Assembly (NCBI RefSeq): GCF_018320785.1
Contig: NC_054869.1
Location: 41,009,789-41,073,788 of the forward strand
Length of the DNA stretch: 64,000 bases
Origin: Cheilinus undulatus
Lineage: Eukaryota > Chordata > Actinopteri > Labriformes > Labridae
Direction: 5' to 3'
Shown one piece after another: positions 1 through 12,160 of this stretch. A model generated the notes under the pieces. It saw nothing but the letters and a program-made list of their open reading frames with translations, made no database searches and was not told where the DNA came from. The position numbers and the translations under genes were made by a program. Every line of letters begins with the position of its first letter. The stretch's first letter is position 1.

Positions 1-192
1 TTGTTTCATGTTCTAAGTAAAAGTAAATGCACCATAATCCAAATAACAGTGGTTCAAGAGACACCTTTTCAAGTAGTCTTGGTGTGGTGGTTTAGTCAGC
101 ACTAGGTTTCAATGGTCATCTTTCACACCACCAAAATGAAACAAACAAACTGGTAACAGATCTCAGACGCCCCCCAGGTTTTTCTTTTTTAA

Positions 193-590
193 ATACACTG
201 CTCAAAAAGAAAAGGTAAGACAATCATCACAATGTAACTCCAAGTCAATCACACTTTTGGAATATCAACCTGCCCAGTTAGGAAGCAACACTGATTGTGA
301 TCAGTTTCACCTGCTGTTATTCATATGGGACAGACAACAGTTGGAAAGGAGAGGCAATTAGCAAGACAACCCCTAGAAAGGAAAGGCTTTGCAGATGGTG
401 GCCACTGACCATTTCCCTCTCCTCATCCTAACGGAATCAGAATAATTTATTGTCATTGTAAACAGGTACAACGAAATTGTACGCAGTTCCATTCGGTGCA
501 ATTATCATTTATTATTGAAACTGCTCTGGGATATGTGCTGTTTTTCAGTCTGTTAGTTTTGGCTCTTATTGTCCTGAACCATCTTCCTGA
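193..590. repeat. Interspersed repeat fragments
   Basis: The stretch begins TACACTGCTCAAAAAG, which resembles the terminus of a common fish DNA transposon, and runs into AATTTATTGTCATTGTA..ACAACGAAATTGTA, a sequence often seen at fish retroelement ends. No coding capacity was seen. The class is uncertain. Confidence 0.35.
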
Positions 591-639
591 GGGTAGCAGT
601 TGGAACAGATGATGTGCTGGGTGGGATGGCTTAGCTATG

Positions 640-1135
640 CAAGTTTAGGCTAAGCTCAAATAGAGTCAACAGCTTTGGATTTAGCTATGCATGTAAACCT
701 AAAGCAAATGTAGCAAAAGCTAACATAACTTCATTAGCTTCATATTTACCTAAGTTAGCTATGTAGATATGTTATCCATGCAGCTGATGGTGCTTTGTTA
801 ACTTTAGATTTAGCTACGTTGGCTATGTAGCTTTGTTATCTACGTAGACAGTGTAGCATTGCTAGTTTTTTAATAAGCTATGTTAACTATATAGCTATAT
901 TATCTATATAGCTAATGAAGCATTAGATTTAGCCATGTAGCTATGTTATCTATGTCACTAACATAGCTTTGTTAGCTTTAGATCTAGCTACATTAGCAAT
1001 GTAGCTTTGTTATCAACATAGGTAATGTCGCTTCATTAGCCTCAGATTTAGTTATGTTAGCTATGTAGCTAGGTTATCTATGTACATAAGGTAGCGTTGT
1101 TAGCATTAGATTTAGCAACATTAGTTGTGTGAGAA
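640..1135. repeat. Degenerate minisatellite, unit about 60-70 bp
   Basis: Around seven or eight imperfect copies of a unit built from TTAGATTTAGCTAC, GTTAGCTATGTAGCT, TTGTTATCTA and GTAGCATTGTTAGC recur about every 60-70 bp. The repeat is rich in the palindromic tetramer AGCT. It lies in the terminal part of gkap1 or just past it. Confidence 0.7.
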
Positions 1136-2291
1136 TGTTTTCATGTAGGACAAGCTTTTTCCTGTCAGCAGACTGTTTATTTGGCTTTAGTAAGTGCTTT
1201 GAAATCAGGTTGAGCAGGTCAAGTTTTTGGCTTTAACTTTTGTCATCCTAACCCTTACCTTAACCCTCACTGGAAGTTTAATCCAATTTTATTTTCAAAG
1301 TTATAGTGTGTATCTCCGTCCTGACAGAGGCGGCATCTCACAGTCGTGGTCTGCAAGGGTTTCTACCTCTGAGAACTGAGGTCTACAGCCAGACTGTCTT
1401 GTACTAACTTGGTAAATCGACTTCAGTATGTTTTAACCAAAACCAAACAGATTAGGTGTGAAATCACCATTATGTCCCGTTCAGACCAAAGATTTGTGAC
1501 GAGACAAGCTAAAACTTGCATCATTCTAAAAGCCCATCAGTTCACACTGCTGCAACTGGGGGAGACAATGCATTTCTGTAGCAACTCCCACAATCACTCA
1601 GTTCAAATCGATTTATTTTATAAGTTACTGCGCAATAAATCTGTGTCTACATTAAAGTTTTTCCCCCTGTATTTTCCTGTATCTTTGTCATCTTAACAAT
1701 GTGTAACATCAGCCTGTATGATTCCCGCTCATAAGTAGTTCTTTTATTATCACCATTACGGCATTGCAGCCAAATTTCACAACCCATAAACACACAAAAA
1801 CAGTTTGCAAACCATGATACTTTTTCCACAGACAAATTTAATTTCTACAGCCTTGAATTTTTCATGTGTTAGCTCGTATAGCACCGCACGTACTGCATAC
1901 ATGCACAGATGATGGAGACACGAGTATTTATCAGACTGACATTTTCATGTTACAATAGAAAAAAGATGCAATAATCTCCTAAATTCACAATATGATTTAT
2001 CTAATCAAATATTTTACTCGATTTGTAGACATTTATAGCCTTTTGAAACAAGATTTCCATTTACCATTTACACTAATGCAACGCCCAGCAAAAACATTGT
2101 TGGGAACTGTAGAAGTGAATCACAAGCAACATCACCAGACAGCCTGATCTGAGCAGTGATGGCTCAGTTCAGACAGCTGCAACAATCCCCAGTAACGTTC
2201 AGAAATGGTATTGTTGTGTTGCTAATCTTTGATTTGAGCTTGGCTTTACATAAATATATGTTTTCTCTGTCTTTATCCCAATCCCACTCAC

Positions 2292-5200
2292 CTGTGATGA
2301 CAATTCTTCTTTTATATGTAGCAACTCTTCTACTTGTAGAAGGATTTCTGCTTTGTCTTTCACTAAAGGAGAGGAAAAAAGACACATCAGAAATCATCAG
2401 GCAATAGAGCAAAGTCATATTGAGGTGAGAGAAGGGTAAATAAAATAGGGCACAGAGCTATGAAATGTATTCCTGGTAATGTTTGACTCACTTTCTCCTT
2501 GTTGGAGCATCTTCAGAAGCTGAGAATTTCGTGCTTTCACTTCTTTGTATTTCACCTGAAAGAAGATCAGAAGAAAAACAAAGTACAAGGAATAAGCCTA
2601 AACAAAGAATCAACAGGAAATAATTATTTCAAACAGCCATGGGATTAGGATTTGATTTTGTACCATGCATGTCAAGGACTGTAGCCTTAATGCACAGAGG
2701 CCTGCTCTACCTGCTGAGCTAAACTGGCGCCCACAAACTGTTTTTATTTCAATCTGGGTTGAGTAAAATGCCATTAATAACAGCACTACAGTTAAAAAAA
2801 TCAAGTCTGTGTTGGATGTGGTTTTGGCTGACAGCTTCCATTCGATTGGTGGAGTGTTTGGTCGAAAAGCTTTTGTCCGACCAAGATCACTCTGGTTGGC
2901 GAGAGTTAACGCGCTGGGATCACAGAGATGAAAGGCAGGTGCACGCTGACCGTCTCTCTATTAATTAATTTTAAAGTACGATGTGTTGAGCCTAAGAAAA
3001 TGTATAAATGCTTCAAAAGGCTTGTTATGTTAATTTTAGGATCATTTAGACTACCAAACAGGTGCAGTGCAGTAAGGAACCTGTATGGATTAAGCTGGTC
3101 CCCAGCAAGGTGAATTTTTTTTTGGGCGCGATTTTGGTCGACCAAGTTTTTCTTTGGTTGACTACAGGCCTAGATGTGGTTGAAGTGACATTCATATCCA
3201 TGGAGTTGGTGGTTTGCAGTATTTGTGCAACGTCTCTTGAAACTGTCTCAGCCAACTTGCTATAAATCCAAGTTATATCCTCAGTCCATAGAGTATGACA
3301 GGTATGAGTTTTTCTCCTCCTCTTTCAAAAGTAATCCCATCTACACACGCTATGTTCTCAAAAAGCATCTTTGTCCACATGAAAATGCGAAACCACAATT
3401 TTACACGCCATAAGAAACATGCCATGTCAGCTGTGGTGTTCTATGAGGATTTACTTGTTTCTTTTAAAAAGTCCAGCTCACTCAGAACAACAATGTCCAT
3501 GATGTGAAAATGTCCTTGCTGTTCCTCTGCAAGGACCATTCTATTTTTATTTACAAAATTCCTGCACATAAAACCATCAATAAAGCTTAAAACATTTGTT
3601 TATACATTGCATATCGAGGTGCTTTAGACTATAATATATAAATTGGTCACTTCAACCCTCTGATTCTCAGAAAAAAATATTTAAAAGCATGGTCACAACA
3701 ACACAGTCAACTCTCCTATCCTTTGCTTTTCTAATGAAATACATGGGTTTCTTTATTCATCCTAAAGATGAATAAAACATTAACTTTGCACATTTCTGGT
3801 AGCTTGGATAAAGTTACAGATCCCAAGTGAAAACATAAATGTCAGACAAAAGTACTTCTGACCACTAACCTCCCACTGTGAAATGGTCTTCTTTAGCTTT
3901 TCGATTTCCTGGTCTTTTTTCTCCAGCTCGTACTTCAGCTGCTCTGCTCGGGGGTCCTAAAAAAGCCAGTGAAGGACGAAAGACTTGAGTTAGGACACTT
4001 TTATGCTGTGCAACTAACTTATAAGTAAAGAAACTAAAAACATTACTTTAGTGATGCTAATTTTAGAGACACAGTAGCATTGATATACCAGAAAGTGAGC
4101 CAAGAAATATCAGGAATTTTTTAGCAAATAGGAAAAAAGGGCAAGACCTTTTCAGAGCAATTTAAACTATTCCCCATCACCAACATCAACAATCAGTTCC
4201 AGATTTTTTTTTCAGTGAATGGCATACTGAACAGATGTCCATTGGTACAACTAGGTTGTCAACCTTGACCACAAATTAACAGTTAATTTAACAACAGAAA
4301 TGAAACCCCAAAATTTAAAACCTTGAGCTTAAAAGGTAATCTAAATTAGGCTTTCAGTTTTATACATGTGCTCTTGATATTTTCTACTAATGCATTCAGA
4401 AAAAAACAGTTTTCATAAATACTACAAAAGGTTTATTTCAGAAGAAATCTGTCCTGATTTATACAAACAGCCAAGAGATTAGGTTGTTCATATATGCGTG
4501 TTTCCATCCATCTCCTCACCGGTTCGTGTTCTGTAGAGGTGTTGACTTCCTGTCCCTGGCTGTTTGCGTACTGCTCGCGTCTCTTCTCCTGTTGGATGAT
4601 CCGACTGACGTCATCCTCCAGCTTATTGAAAAAACGTTCCTCTTGTCCCACTCCCAGCACTATGTTTGATGCCCTGGCATCCTGGAAAAGAACGTGGTCT
4701 ATATTACAACTTGCAAATAATACATCATACATGGCAGTTTAACAAACAAAATGCAAATTTCACAGGTAGGAAAATAATATTATATTATATAATAATAACT
4801 AACATTGTTTACCTAATTATATAATGTGTACTGTATGAGTTTTGACTGTTTTTGCTCTTGAAACTTGGTGCTGTTGCCAATCTTGGTCAGACCACTGAAA
4901 TAGAGATCTGTGATCTCAATGAGACTAACCTGGCTAAATAAAACGAAAAAATGTATCTGTGTTGTATTGACATAACAGAGCAAGAAATCCTAATTGGACA
5001 AATGTGTCTGATACAAGAAGAATTTTATGATTAATGTCAAAGAAAGACAAATGTTCTCAAGGATTTTCTTACCTCTTTCTCTTGTTTTCTACTCAAATGT
5101 TCTGCAAAGACACAAAAACACTGACATACATGTAATTCTGCAACATTGTCAACAAACAGGCTGCAGCACATAAACTTTGAAGCTAATAATTAGTGCTTCT

Positions 5201-8200
5201 CACCTGTGCTGCCCTCAGCCTGGAAGTCCTGCAGTGAAACAGTCTTTTTGTCTTTCCCCTGCTGGTTCTTTTTTTTGTCCTTCTTCCCTCCACCCTCTTT
5301 CCCTCCTCTGGACTTCGGTGAGGATGTGTTTGTGTTGATGTTCTGAGCGTATTAAACAAAAACTAAATCAATGTTCTTTCTCATACAATAAATTATTTAA
5401 AGGAATATAAGGTGATTTGAAATCTTAGACAATATTTGTTTTTTCTCTGTTTATCTTCATCTCAAGTCCACTGAGTTTCACATTAAACAGTGAGCATGCA
5501 TAAATGTGCAGACTCGAGGAGACAAAAAACTTCAACGCTGGGTGAACAGCTTTTCCTCTCTCTTAAAAGGTTCAGTAACTACTTTATCAATTAGAAACAT
5601 TATATTTACATAAGTGTGTAGAAAATTTACCTGTTTCTGTTGTTCGTATTCTAGTTTACTTAGAATCAAGGCCTTCTCCAAGTCTGCCTCATACAGCTCA
5701 GTGGTTATCTACAGCAGGAGAAAAAACACAGACCAGGAGGACGATTATGAAGCACTCCTGCTGGAGACATAGGGTTGGCTTTGTCTGTCAAATTAGACAC
5801 ATCAGTAACATGCAGTTTCATCAAAGAAAGGCAACTCGCACCTCAATTAGCTCTCACAAGCTGTCAAAGGCATTTCTTTTGTAATGAGAGCACAATCTGA
5901 ACATTTCTTTTGTGCCATTGTTCTTTACCTGTTCGTCCCTCTGCTTCCACTGCTGCCACCCCTCTGAAGGCACATCTTGATCCTGTGCTGCAGGACTGAG
6001 GAGTTCACTGGCTATTCCTGACAGCGTCATGCAGGGCGGCGGGGCACACGACTTCTGAGGAATCTTCTTGAAGGCCAAATTACGTAACTGAAAGAGAGAA
6101 ATCAAAATAAAATGCTGAGTTTAGATATGACCATCACTGCTACTATTATTAACTCTGTCTTGCACCATAAATAGCTGTACAGACCCATACTGTGTGTACA
6201 TAAATCTAATCAAAGTCACAGAATAAAAAAGCTCACCCATGACCCAGTCAGGCCTTTCACATGGTGCTTTCTAAATTGCTCCAGAATAGTTAAAGTTCAA
6301 GCATATTAATTTAGTGTACTCATACAGGAAACCATATCTAACTAATATTTAACCCTTAGGTATACTGAGGCAAATTCGTTGCATTCTGTTTTGGAATTCT
6401 TGAACCAGTTTAAGTTCTGTTGATGCGACTGACATGAAACTGCACCAATATGTGTATTTTTGCTCATTTTAGATTTTTCAAGCCAATTCATTACATTGAC
6501 CTGTTTGTTATTGTGCATACAAAAATCTAAACCCATTATAATTGCTTATTTTGATTGCAAATTTGCAATACCATGTATCACTGTTGCTGCCATTATCTGT
6601 GATGCAATTTTGAAGGAGACCTTAGACTTGCAAACCACTAGATGGCGCCATTACCCTTTTTGGATCAAGCGTGTATCCGAAGGGCACTTAAAAGACACTT
6701 ACAGTGGCATTTTCTATAGCTTTGTGAAATAAAGGCATAAAGAAGTGAAATTAAAAATGTCTGTGGGTGTTGATATGAATATAAACTGGGGTTTAGCATG
6801 TTAGATATGAGAAATTGCATCGCTGAAGCACCACTCCAACGTGCTTCGTTGGGGATATACTGCAGGTTTATGTTCAATGCGCTGCCAAATCACATCAATG
6901 CCCATTGATCAAAAATCTGCCAAGAGAAAGTCAAAAGTTAAGAGTATCATGCATTTCAAACGATGTCATGATGAGAAATGGAGGTGATTTTAAAAAATTA
7001 AATCGTTCAATTATAAAAACAAAAACAAATTATGAATATAACCATAAAAAATAGGAGTCAAAATGTTTCCTAGGGGTCCCTCTTTTGCATAATTTCCACT
7101 AATTTCTGGACACTGCAAAAGAAATGAAAATGCGTAAAACTTGACGTTGGTGGTAACTGATGATTTGTGACCGTCTTTGATAGTAATTTAAAAATCCAGT
7201 CAGCATTTTTTAATGGAAAATATCTCAATCTGCTGAATTGGAAATTAAATAAACTGGCATTAAAAGGGTTAAAAACACATAAAATCATGACAATGACCAA
7301 AGATTTGCTATGTCATGGTTAGAGTTGGAAGTGACAACAGAAAAAAAACTAAAATTGTTCTAAAAAATAATATAAATCATGAGTTTTAGCATTCAAAGTA
7401 GGAACAGAAAAGGACCCTGAGGGACATATGTGTGTAGCCATTTAAAGGGATACCTAAGGGCTAAAAGATACCAACTATAAATGTCTGTAAATTTAAAAAG
7501 TCTGTAATTACATAAATGTAACCTCTTAAAATGCCTTGTTTTCAAAAGTAGCACAGTTCAAACTTGCAAAAAATGAGATTTGAATCGTATAAGAGATTAA
7601 AATTAGAGAGGACAGTTTTTAAACAGGTGACGCTCAAAGAACATTTTTTATATCCCAGGATGAGTATTATTTACACGATGATCAATAAACAATAAATTAA
7701 GCTGCAAGCTGATGCTGCATGCAGAAATGCTAATCATCATGTATACGTTCTTTATAAAGCTTCAGATTGTAATATTGAAAACACTAATGAAAATGTTTTA
7801 CTCTTGTTTAACTAAATCCATCTGATTAGAAATCATAGCACAGGCAGCATTTCCCGTCATCCCTTATTTATATTTCAGAGTGCACTCACATTAGGCAATC
7901 CATACTTTTTGGTCCAAGCACATTTAACCCTCAAAGTCCAGTCTCTTGAACTAGTACTGTATGTGTGCTCCATACTGTGCTCAAGCAACATAAACTTCTT
8001 TGGCCCAGCCAAAGTCAGAGGAGGTGGGTTTTTGCACAGAAAAGCTGCTCATACACAAACACAGGGACCCAACACAGATTTGACATATCTGACCAAAATA
8101 AGTCACAGAGTCAGTAAGATTGCAGTAATGTTCTCAATGTTATTCTCAATTGAGATGACTCCCAGTCAAGCTTCTTAAGACCTACAAGAAAAAAAAATTA

Positions 8201-10556
8201 ACTTTCTGGCCTGGTTGAGCTTGCATGGTGAGCCACTGGATGGACCCAGTGTGATTGCACCCTTAGTTACTTAGGTCCAGCTGCAGATTCAGCCTGCCAG
8301 CATGCAGGACAAAAAGACTGAGGAACTTGTCATTCGTGGCTGACAGAGGTAATTTTTTTTAATGGGTGTGTTTTATCATTCATTGTTGTAGTTGAGTGCT
8401 ACCAATTAAACTACAACAACTAAAGTATAAATAGAATAATTGACTATGATGTAAACATTTTAACCAAAGCATCTTGATGGGACTCCTTCCAGAAAAATAC
8501 ATAATGTTGATGAGTACTAGTGCATCTCAAAAACTAGAGTATAATGATAAAGTTTACTTTTTCCTGTGATTTAATTCAAAAAGTTAAAATTCCGTGTATT
8601 CTTGATACATCTCATACAAAGTTAAATACTTCAAGACTTTTTGTTTTAATCTTGAGGATTATAGCTTACAGTTCACAAAAATCCAAAATCCACTATCTCA
8701 AAATATTAGTATATTGTGGAAAAGTCCAACTTGCAAAGGTTTCCTGACATTTCATTTTCCCATTCTGGTTCAGTATATGCAACTGCAATAGTGGGGGACT
8801 GACTGGACAGTTCTCAGAGTTCTGTATCAAAGCGTATTCCTGGAAAGTTGACTGGAAGGGAAAGTGTGGTAAGAAAAAGTGCACCAGTGAAAGTGATGGC
8901 CTCAGCCTTTACAGGGATGTCAAACAAAGCAGACTCAAGAATTTGGGGGAACTTCATATGGAGTGGACTGAAGCTGGAGTCAGTGGATCAGGAGCCACCA
9001 CACACAGATGTGTCCAGGACATGGGTTTCAAGTGGCGTGTTTCTAGTGTGGAGCCACTCTGAACCACAGACAGCATCATAAGCATCTCACCTGGGCTAAG
9101 GAGAAAAAGAACTGGACTGTTGCTCAGTGGTCCAAGTTCCTGTTTTCAGATGAAAGTCTATTTGGTATTCCATTTGGAAATCAAGGTCCCAGTCTGGAGG
9201 AAGATTGGAGAGGTACAGAATCCAAGGTGCTTGAAGTCCAGTGTTTCCAGTTTACACAGACAGTGATGGTTTGGGGCACCATCTCATCTGCTGCTGTTGG
9301 TCCACTGTGCTTTATCAAATTCAGAGTCAGTGCTGTCAGGCATCTACCAGGAGATTTTAGAGCACTTCATGCTTCCATCTGCTGAGAAGCTTTACGGAGA
9401 CAACGATTTCCCTTTCCAGCAGGACTTGGCACCTACCCACAGGGAAGCAAAAACTGTGAGGAACTGGTTTGCTGACCATGGTGTTACTGTGTTTGATCGG
9501 CCAGCCAACTGATCTGACCTGATCCCCATAGAGAATCTCTGGGAAAATGTCAAGAGGAAGATGAGAAACACCAGACTCAACAACACAGACGAGCTGAAGG
9601 CTGCTATTAGAGAAACCTGGGCCTCATAACACCCCAGCAGCACCACAGGCTGACTGGCTCTATGCCATGTGGCACAGATGCAGTAACTCCTGCAAAATGA
9701 GTCAGACCAAGTACTGAGTGCATACATGAGTATCATTTTCTAGAAGGTCAACATTTCTGTATCCTTTTATGAACTGATGTTCTGTGATATTCCAGTATTT
9801 TGAATTGAGGACTTTTTTTGAGCTGTAAGCCATAGACACTGACACTTAAACACAAACAGTCTTGAAATATTTCACTTCGTATACGATGAATCTAGAATAC
9901 ATGGAAGTTTCATTTCTTGAATAAAATCACAGGGAAAAAAACGTTTTCATGAAGTTCTGTTTTTCTTTTGATGCACTAGTAGGTAACTACTTGCCCAACT
10001 TTCTTGCTTAAAATAATAAATGCTTTTATTCTGGTTACCAAGGCGTTTAGCATGAGAAACAGACATACATTTTGGTGTGCTGTATCAAATGAAAAATACT
10101 GATAAACAATATCACTATAGTTAATTTGTGAGGTTCTTATAACACACGAAATCAGTTGTGTTAACCTGGCAGCATGCTCTATGGTTTCCTTTCAGATGAA
10201 ATGAAACCACAGAGGAGAACAATCTCGATTCAGCGTTACATAAATAAGAAGTCACGACGAGATTTCATCCTTGTGTTTGATTGTTTTGAGATGCTCCTGT
10301 CACTGACCTCATTTGCCTCACTCTGCTGCTGTTCCTTCTTCTTCTTTTTCTTGTCTTTCTTCTTGTCGTTTAGCTGACCACCTTTCCCCCCGGCTGCTCC
10401 TGTCTTTCCCTGCCGGGGCTTCCCAGAGGCTTCCCGTCCTCCTTTGGTGGTGGTCTTTCCCGCATCAGAGGCGTCGGAGTCCGAATCCGAGTCTATCTGG
10501 AGCAGGGCGAAGCGGGAGGCGGTGGTGGGGACATTTATCATCGCAGACGACGCCAT
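2292..10556 (-). CDS. gkap1: G kinase-anchoring protein 1 (GKAP1), 3' end outside window
   Basis: GKAP1 is a Golgi-associated anchor for cGMP-dependent protein kinase I. Nine coding exons were read on the minus strand: 10308-10556, 5929-6087, 5631-5708, 5204-5342, 5073-5101, 4520-4681, 3870-3956, 2492-2555 and 2292-2362. They join in phase to 346 codons; the mammalian protein is about 366 residues, so the last C-terminal exon or exons lie left of the window. The start is ATG at 10554-10556, giving MASSAMINVPTTASRFALLQ. An upstream in-frame ATG at 10581-10583 lies across the acceptor (AG at 10570-10571) and is rejected. Family marks are the Lys-rich stretch followed by EQQQSEANE, then LRNLAFKKIPQKS, ADLEKALILSKLEYE, the coiled coil and KDKAEILLQVEE. 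Exon 5073-5101 is only 29 nt. The order gkap1-kif27-qng1-hnrnpk on one strand matches human and supports the name. Confidence 0.95.
2640..2745 (-). repeat. tRNA-derived SINE relic
   Basis: Read on the minus strand it starts GGCGCCAGTTTAGCTCAGCA, followed by GGTAGAGCAGGC: a tRNA-like 5' half with a good A box. The B box is degraded. A second copy of the same head lies at about 48130-48215. It sits in a gkap1 intron. Confidence 0.5.
2805..3180. repeat. Possible hAT-like MITE
   Basis: Contains recurring TTGGTCGACC/TGGTCGAAAAG motifs near both ends (about 2860-2885 and 3130-3165), a pattern seen in short hAT-type elements of fish. No clear target duplication was found. Confidence 0.25.
6353..7460. 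mobile_element. piggyBac-like non-autonomous element
   Basis: The ends are inverted: TTAA then CCCTTAGGTAT at 6349-6363, and ATACCTAAGGG then CTAA at 7450-7464. The TTAA flank (one copy decayed to CTAA) and CCC-starting termini fit piggyBac. No transposase could be recognised in the 1.1 kb interior. It lies in the gkap1 intron 6088-10307. Confidence 0.5.
7878..8263. mobile_element. Short Harbinger-like MITE, diverged relative of 58355-59558
   Basis: The left end AGTGCACTCACATTAGGCAA and the right end (complement) GGGTGCAATCACACTGGG match the termini of the larger element at 58355 (GGGCGCACTCACACTAGGC). About 390 bp long and non-coding, in the gkap1 intron 6088-10307. Confidence 0.45.
8517..9979 (+). 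mobile_element. Full-length Tc1/mariner element with long terminal inverted repeats
   Basis: Both termini read CTAGTGCATC inward and are flanked by the TA target duplication (8515-8516 and 9980-9981). The inverted repeats are long, more than 200 bp with mismatches; the shared block TTTTTCCTGTGATTTAATTC or its variant occurs in both arms. Total 1463 bp, close to standard Tc1 size. Inserted in the gkap1 intron 6088-10307, plus orientation by its transposase relic. Confidence 0.8.
8840..9628 (+). pseudogene. Tc1-type transposase, broken
   Basis: Translation fragments in more than one frame show Tc1 transposase features: MVWGTISSAAVGPLCF, FPFQQDLAPTHREAKTVRNW (the NDFxxQQDxAPxH catalytic region, here with DLAPTHR) and IPIENLWENVKRKM. 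An in-frame TGA follows DRPAN, and frameshifts interrupt the N-terminal half, so no functional protein is made. Confidence 0.7.
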
Positions 10557-10918
10557 TGTGAAAGTAAAACTAAATGAAGACAATGAAAAACGTGAAGGAA
10601 AATACAGTCAGAATAACTTGAAACCAGTCATAAATCAAGAAGTTAGCCTACAGTTAAAGTCTCTTTCCTAATAAGAGGAAAGCTGTGTCTCAACCAATAG
10701 CTCTATATTAAGAATCACATACATGCGCCTTCAATATAACCTGTAGTGATGAGAAACGTACAGTGATTTCAGCTCTTCCGTTCCTATTAGTCTAGTATCA
10801 GACGCAGTTAGTATTTCATAGCAAGTTAACCTAGCTAACGCTTAGCCGGGTTTGTTAGCTCCTAAACAAGTGCAGCAATAGTTATGCATGACAGTCAAAA
10901 ACACGTAAAGAAACTCAC

Positions 10919-11060
10919 AGTGGTCGTTTCTCTAGGGTACAGTCACTGGTTTATTTGGGAGGTGCAGTATTCTCAAGAAAAGTTGCTAGAGAATAGTTTC
11001 ACCTGTTCGCAAAGGTGCCGTTAGTAACCGATGGTTTGCTAACAGACTGAATACAGAAGC
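10919..11060 (-). promoter_or_regulatory. gkap1: gkap1 5' non-coding exon and promoter region
   Basis: On the minus strand a good donor (GTGAGT) ends a non-coding exon at 10919. The matching acceptor (AG at 10570-10571) lies just upstream of the start codon, giving a 5'-UTR intron of about 350 nt. The upstream sequence is moderately GC-rich compared with the AT-rich surroundings. The transcription start was not determined; the outer limit is a guess. Confidence 0.45.
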
Positions 11061-11639
11061 CCGGAAGGACCAAAAAGGATGAAGACTCGTTTCTCTTTAA
11101 AGAGACGGCTGCTCAGAGGGAGAAAATAAGTTTTACTAGTGGTTATGTGGTTGTGTTTGAAATTGCATGTGGGGAATTCATTGGTAAAGATTTTTTTTTT
11201 AGACAGAGTAACCAGTTTGCACCGTTCTTCCTCTGAGCACTGAGTTTATTCAGTTGTCATGACATGTGCTGCATGGGGCGGACTCAGCAAATTTAGGGCC
11301 CAAGGCAAACACAGGCAATGCTTATTTATTGAAGAAAGAGCTGCTTGTAACTTCTACGTTTTGTCATTTACACAGCAAAGATGAAGGGATATCTGGAACA
11401 GTATAAAAACAGTTAAACAAATGCACTTATCATAGAAAACTATAAAAATGTTATTTCAGTATTTCTTTTGGCCATATAGTCTAATATGTATTTAATTTTA
11501 ATTTTCTTTTAGCAGTCTTCAAATGCTTTCAATATTTTGTTTTTAACTGTTAAATGTTATTTAGTTATTTCTGTGATATTTTAGCTTAGAGACTTAATGG
11601 AGCCATCGTTACATAGCTGCTCAAATTAAAGTTAAAACT

Positions 11640-12160
11640 GGAACCCCAGTTGAACCAAAATGACTGTTTAAAAATGTTTCTGTGTAGATGTAACAGATGG
11701 ATCTTCCAGAAACACAGCGATGGGAGTATTATGCTGTGGGGATGCTTTAGTTTGTCTGGAACTGGGAATTCCATAAAGGTAGAAGGAATCATAAAGAGAG
11801 AAGGATATGTGGAGATTTTGAAAGAAAACCTGTAGCAGTCAGTAACAAGACTAGGTTTGGGTCATTGCTTTTACTTCCAACACAAAGCATACGTAGCTCC
11901 CGGAGAAGGACTACCTTCAGTAGACCAAAGTGAGCGTTATTGACTGGTCTGCACAAAGCCCTGACTTGAATTCCATCAAAAATCGGTGGGCTAAACTGAA
12001 GACCAGGTTTCATGTCAGAAGATCATCAAATCTGGAGGAGCTTGAGAGATCGGCCAAAGAAGAATGGGCTGGGATTCCTCAGAGGTTATGTTGAAAACTA
12101 CAACAAACGACTGCAGGCTGTTATCCAACAAAAAGGAGACACAGCCTACATGGGGGGGGA
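11640..12160 (+). pseudogene. Tc1-type transposase relic
   Basis: Frame-shifted fragments keep Tc1 landmarks: GSIMLWGCFSLSGTG, WSAQSPDLNSI (read across a frame change near 11950), a WAKLKTRF stretch, then LEELERSAKEEWAGIPQ and YNKRLQAVIQQKG. At least two frame changes and a stop after LKENL break it. No terminal repeats were found. Confidence 0.65.

Noticed and set aside
1409-1696. 95-codon plus-strand open frame
   Set aside because: No recognisable domain, AT-rich codons, no splice or promoter context.
10557-10583. Upstream ATG extending gkap1 by nine residues
   Set aside because: A good acceptor (AG at 10570-10571) falls inside this extension, so it is partly intron, and the inner ATG matches the mammalian start.
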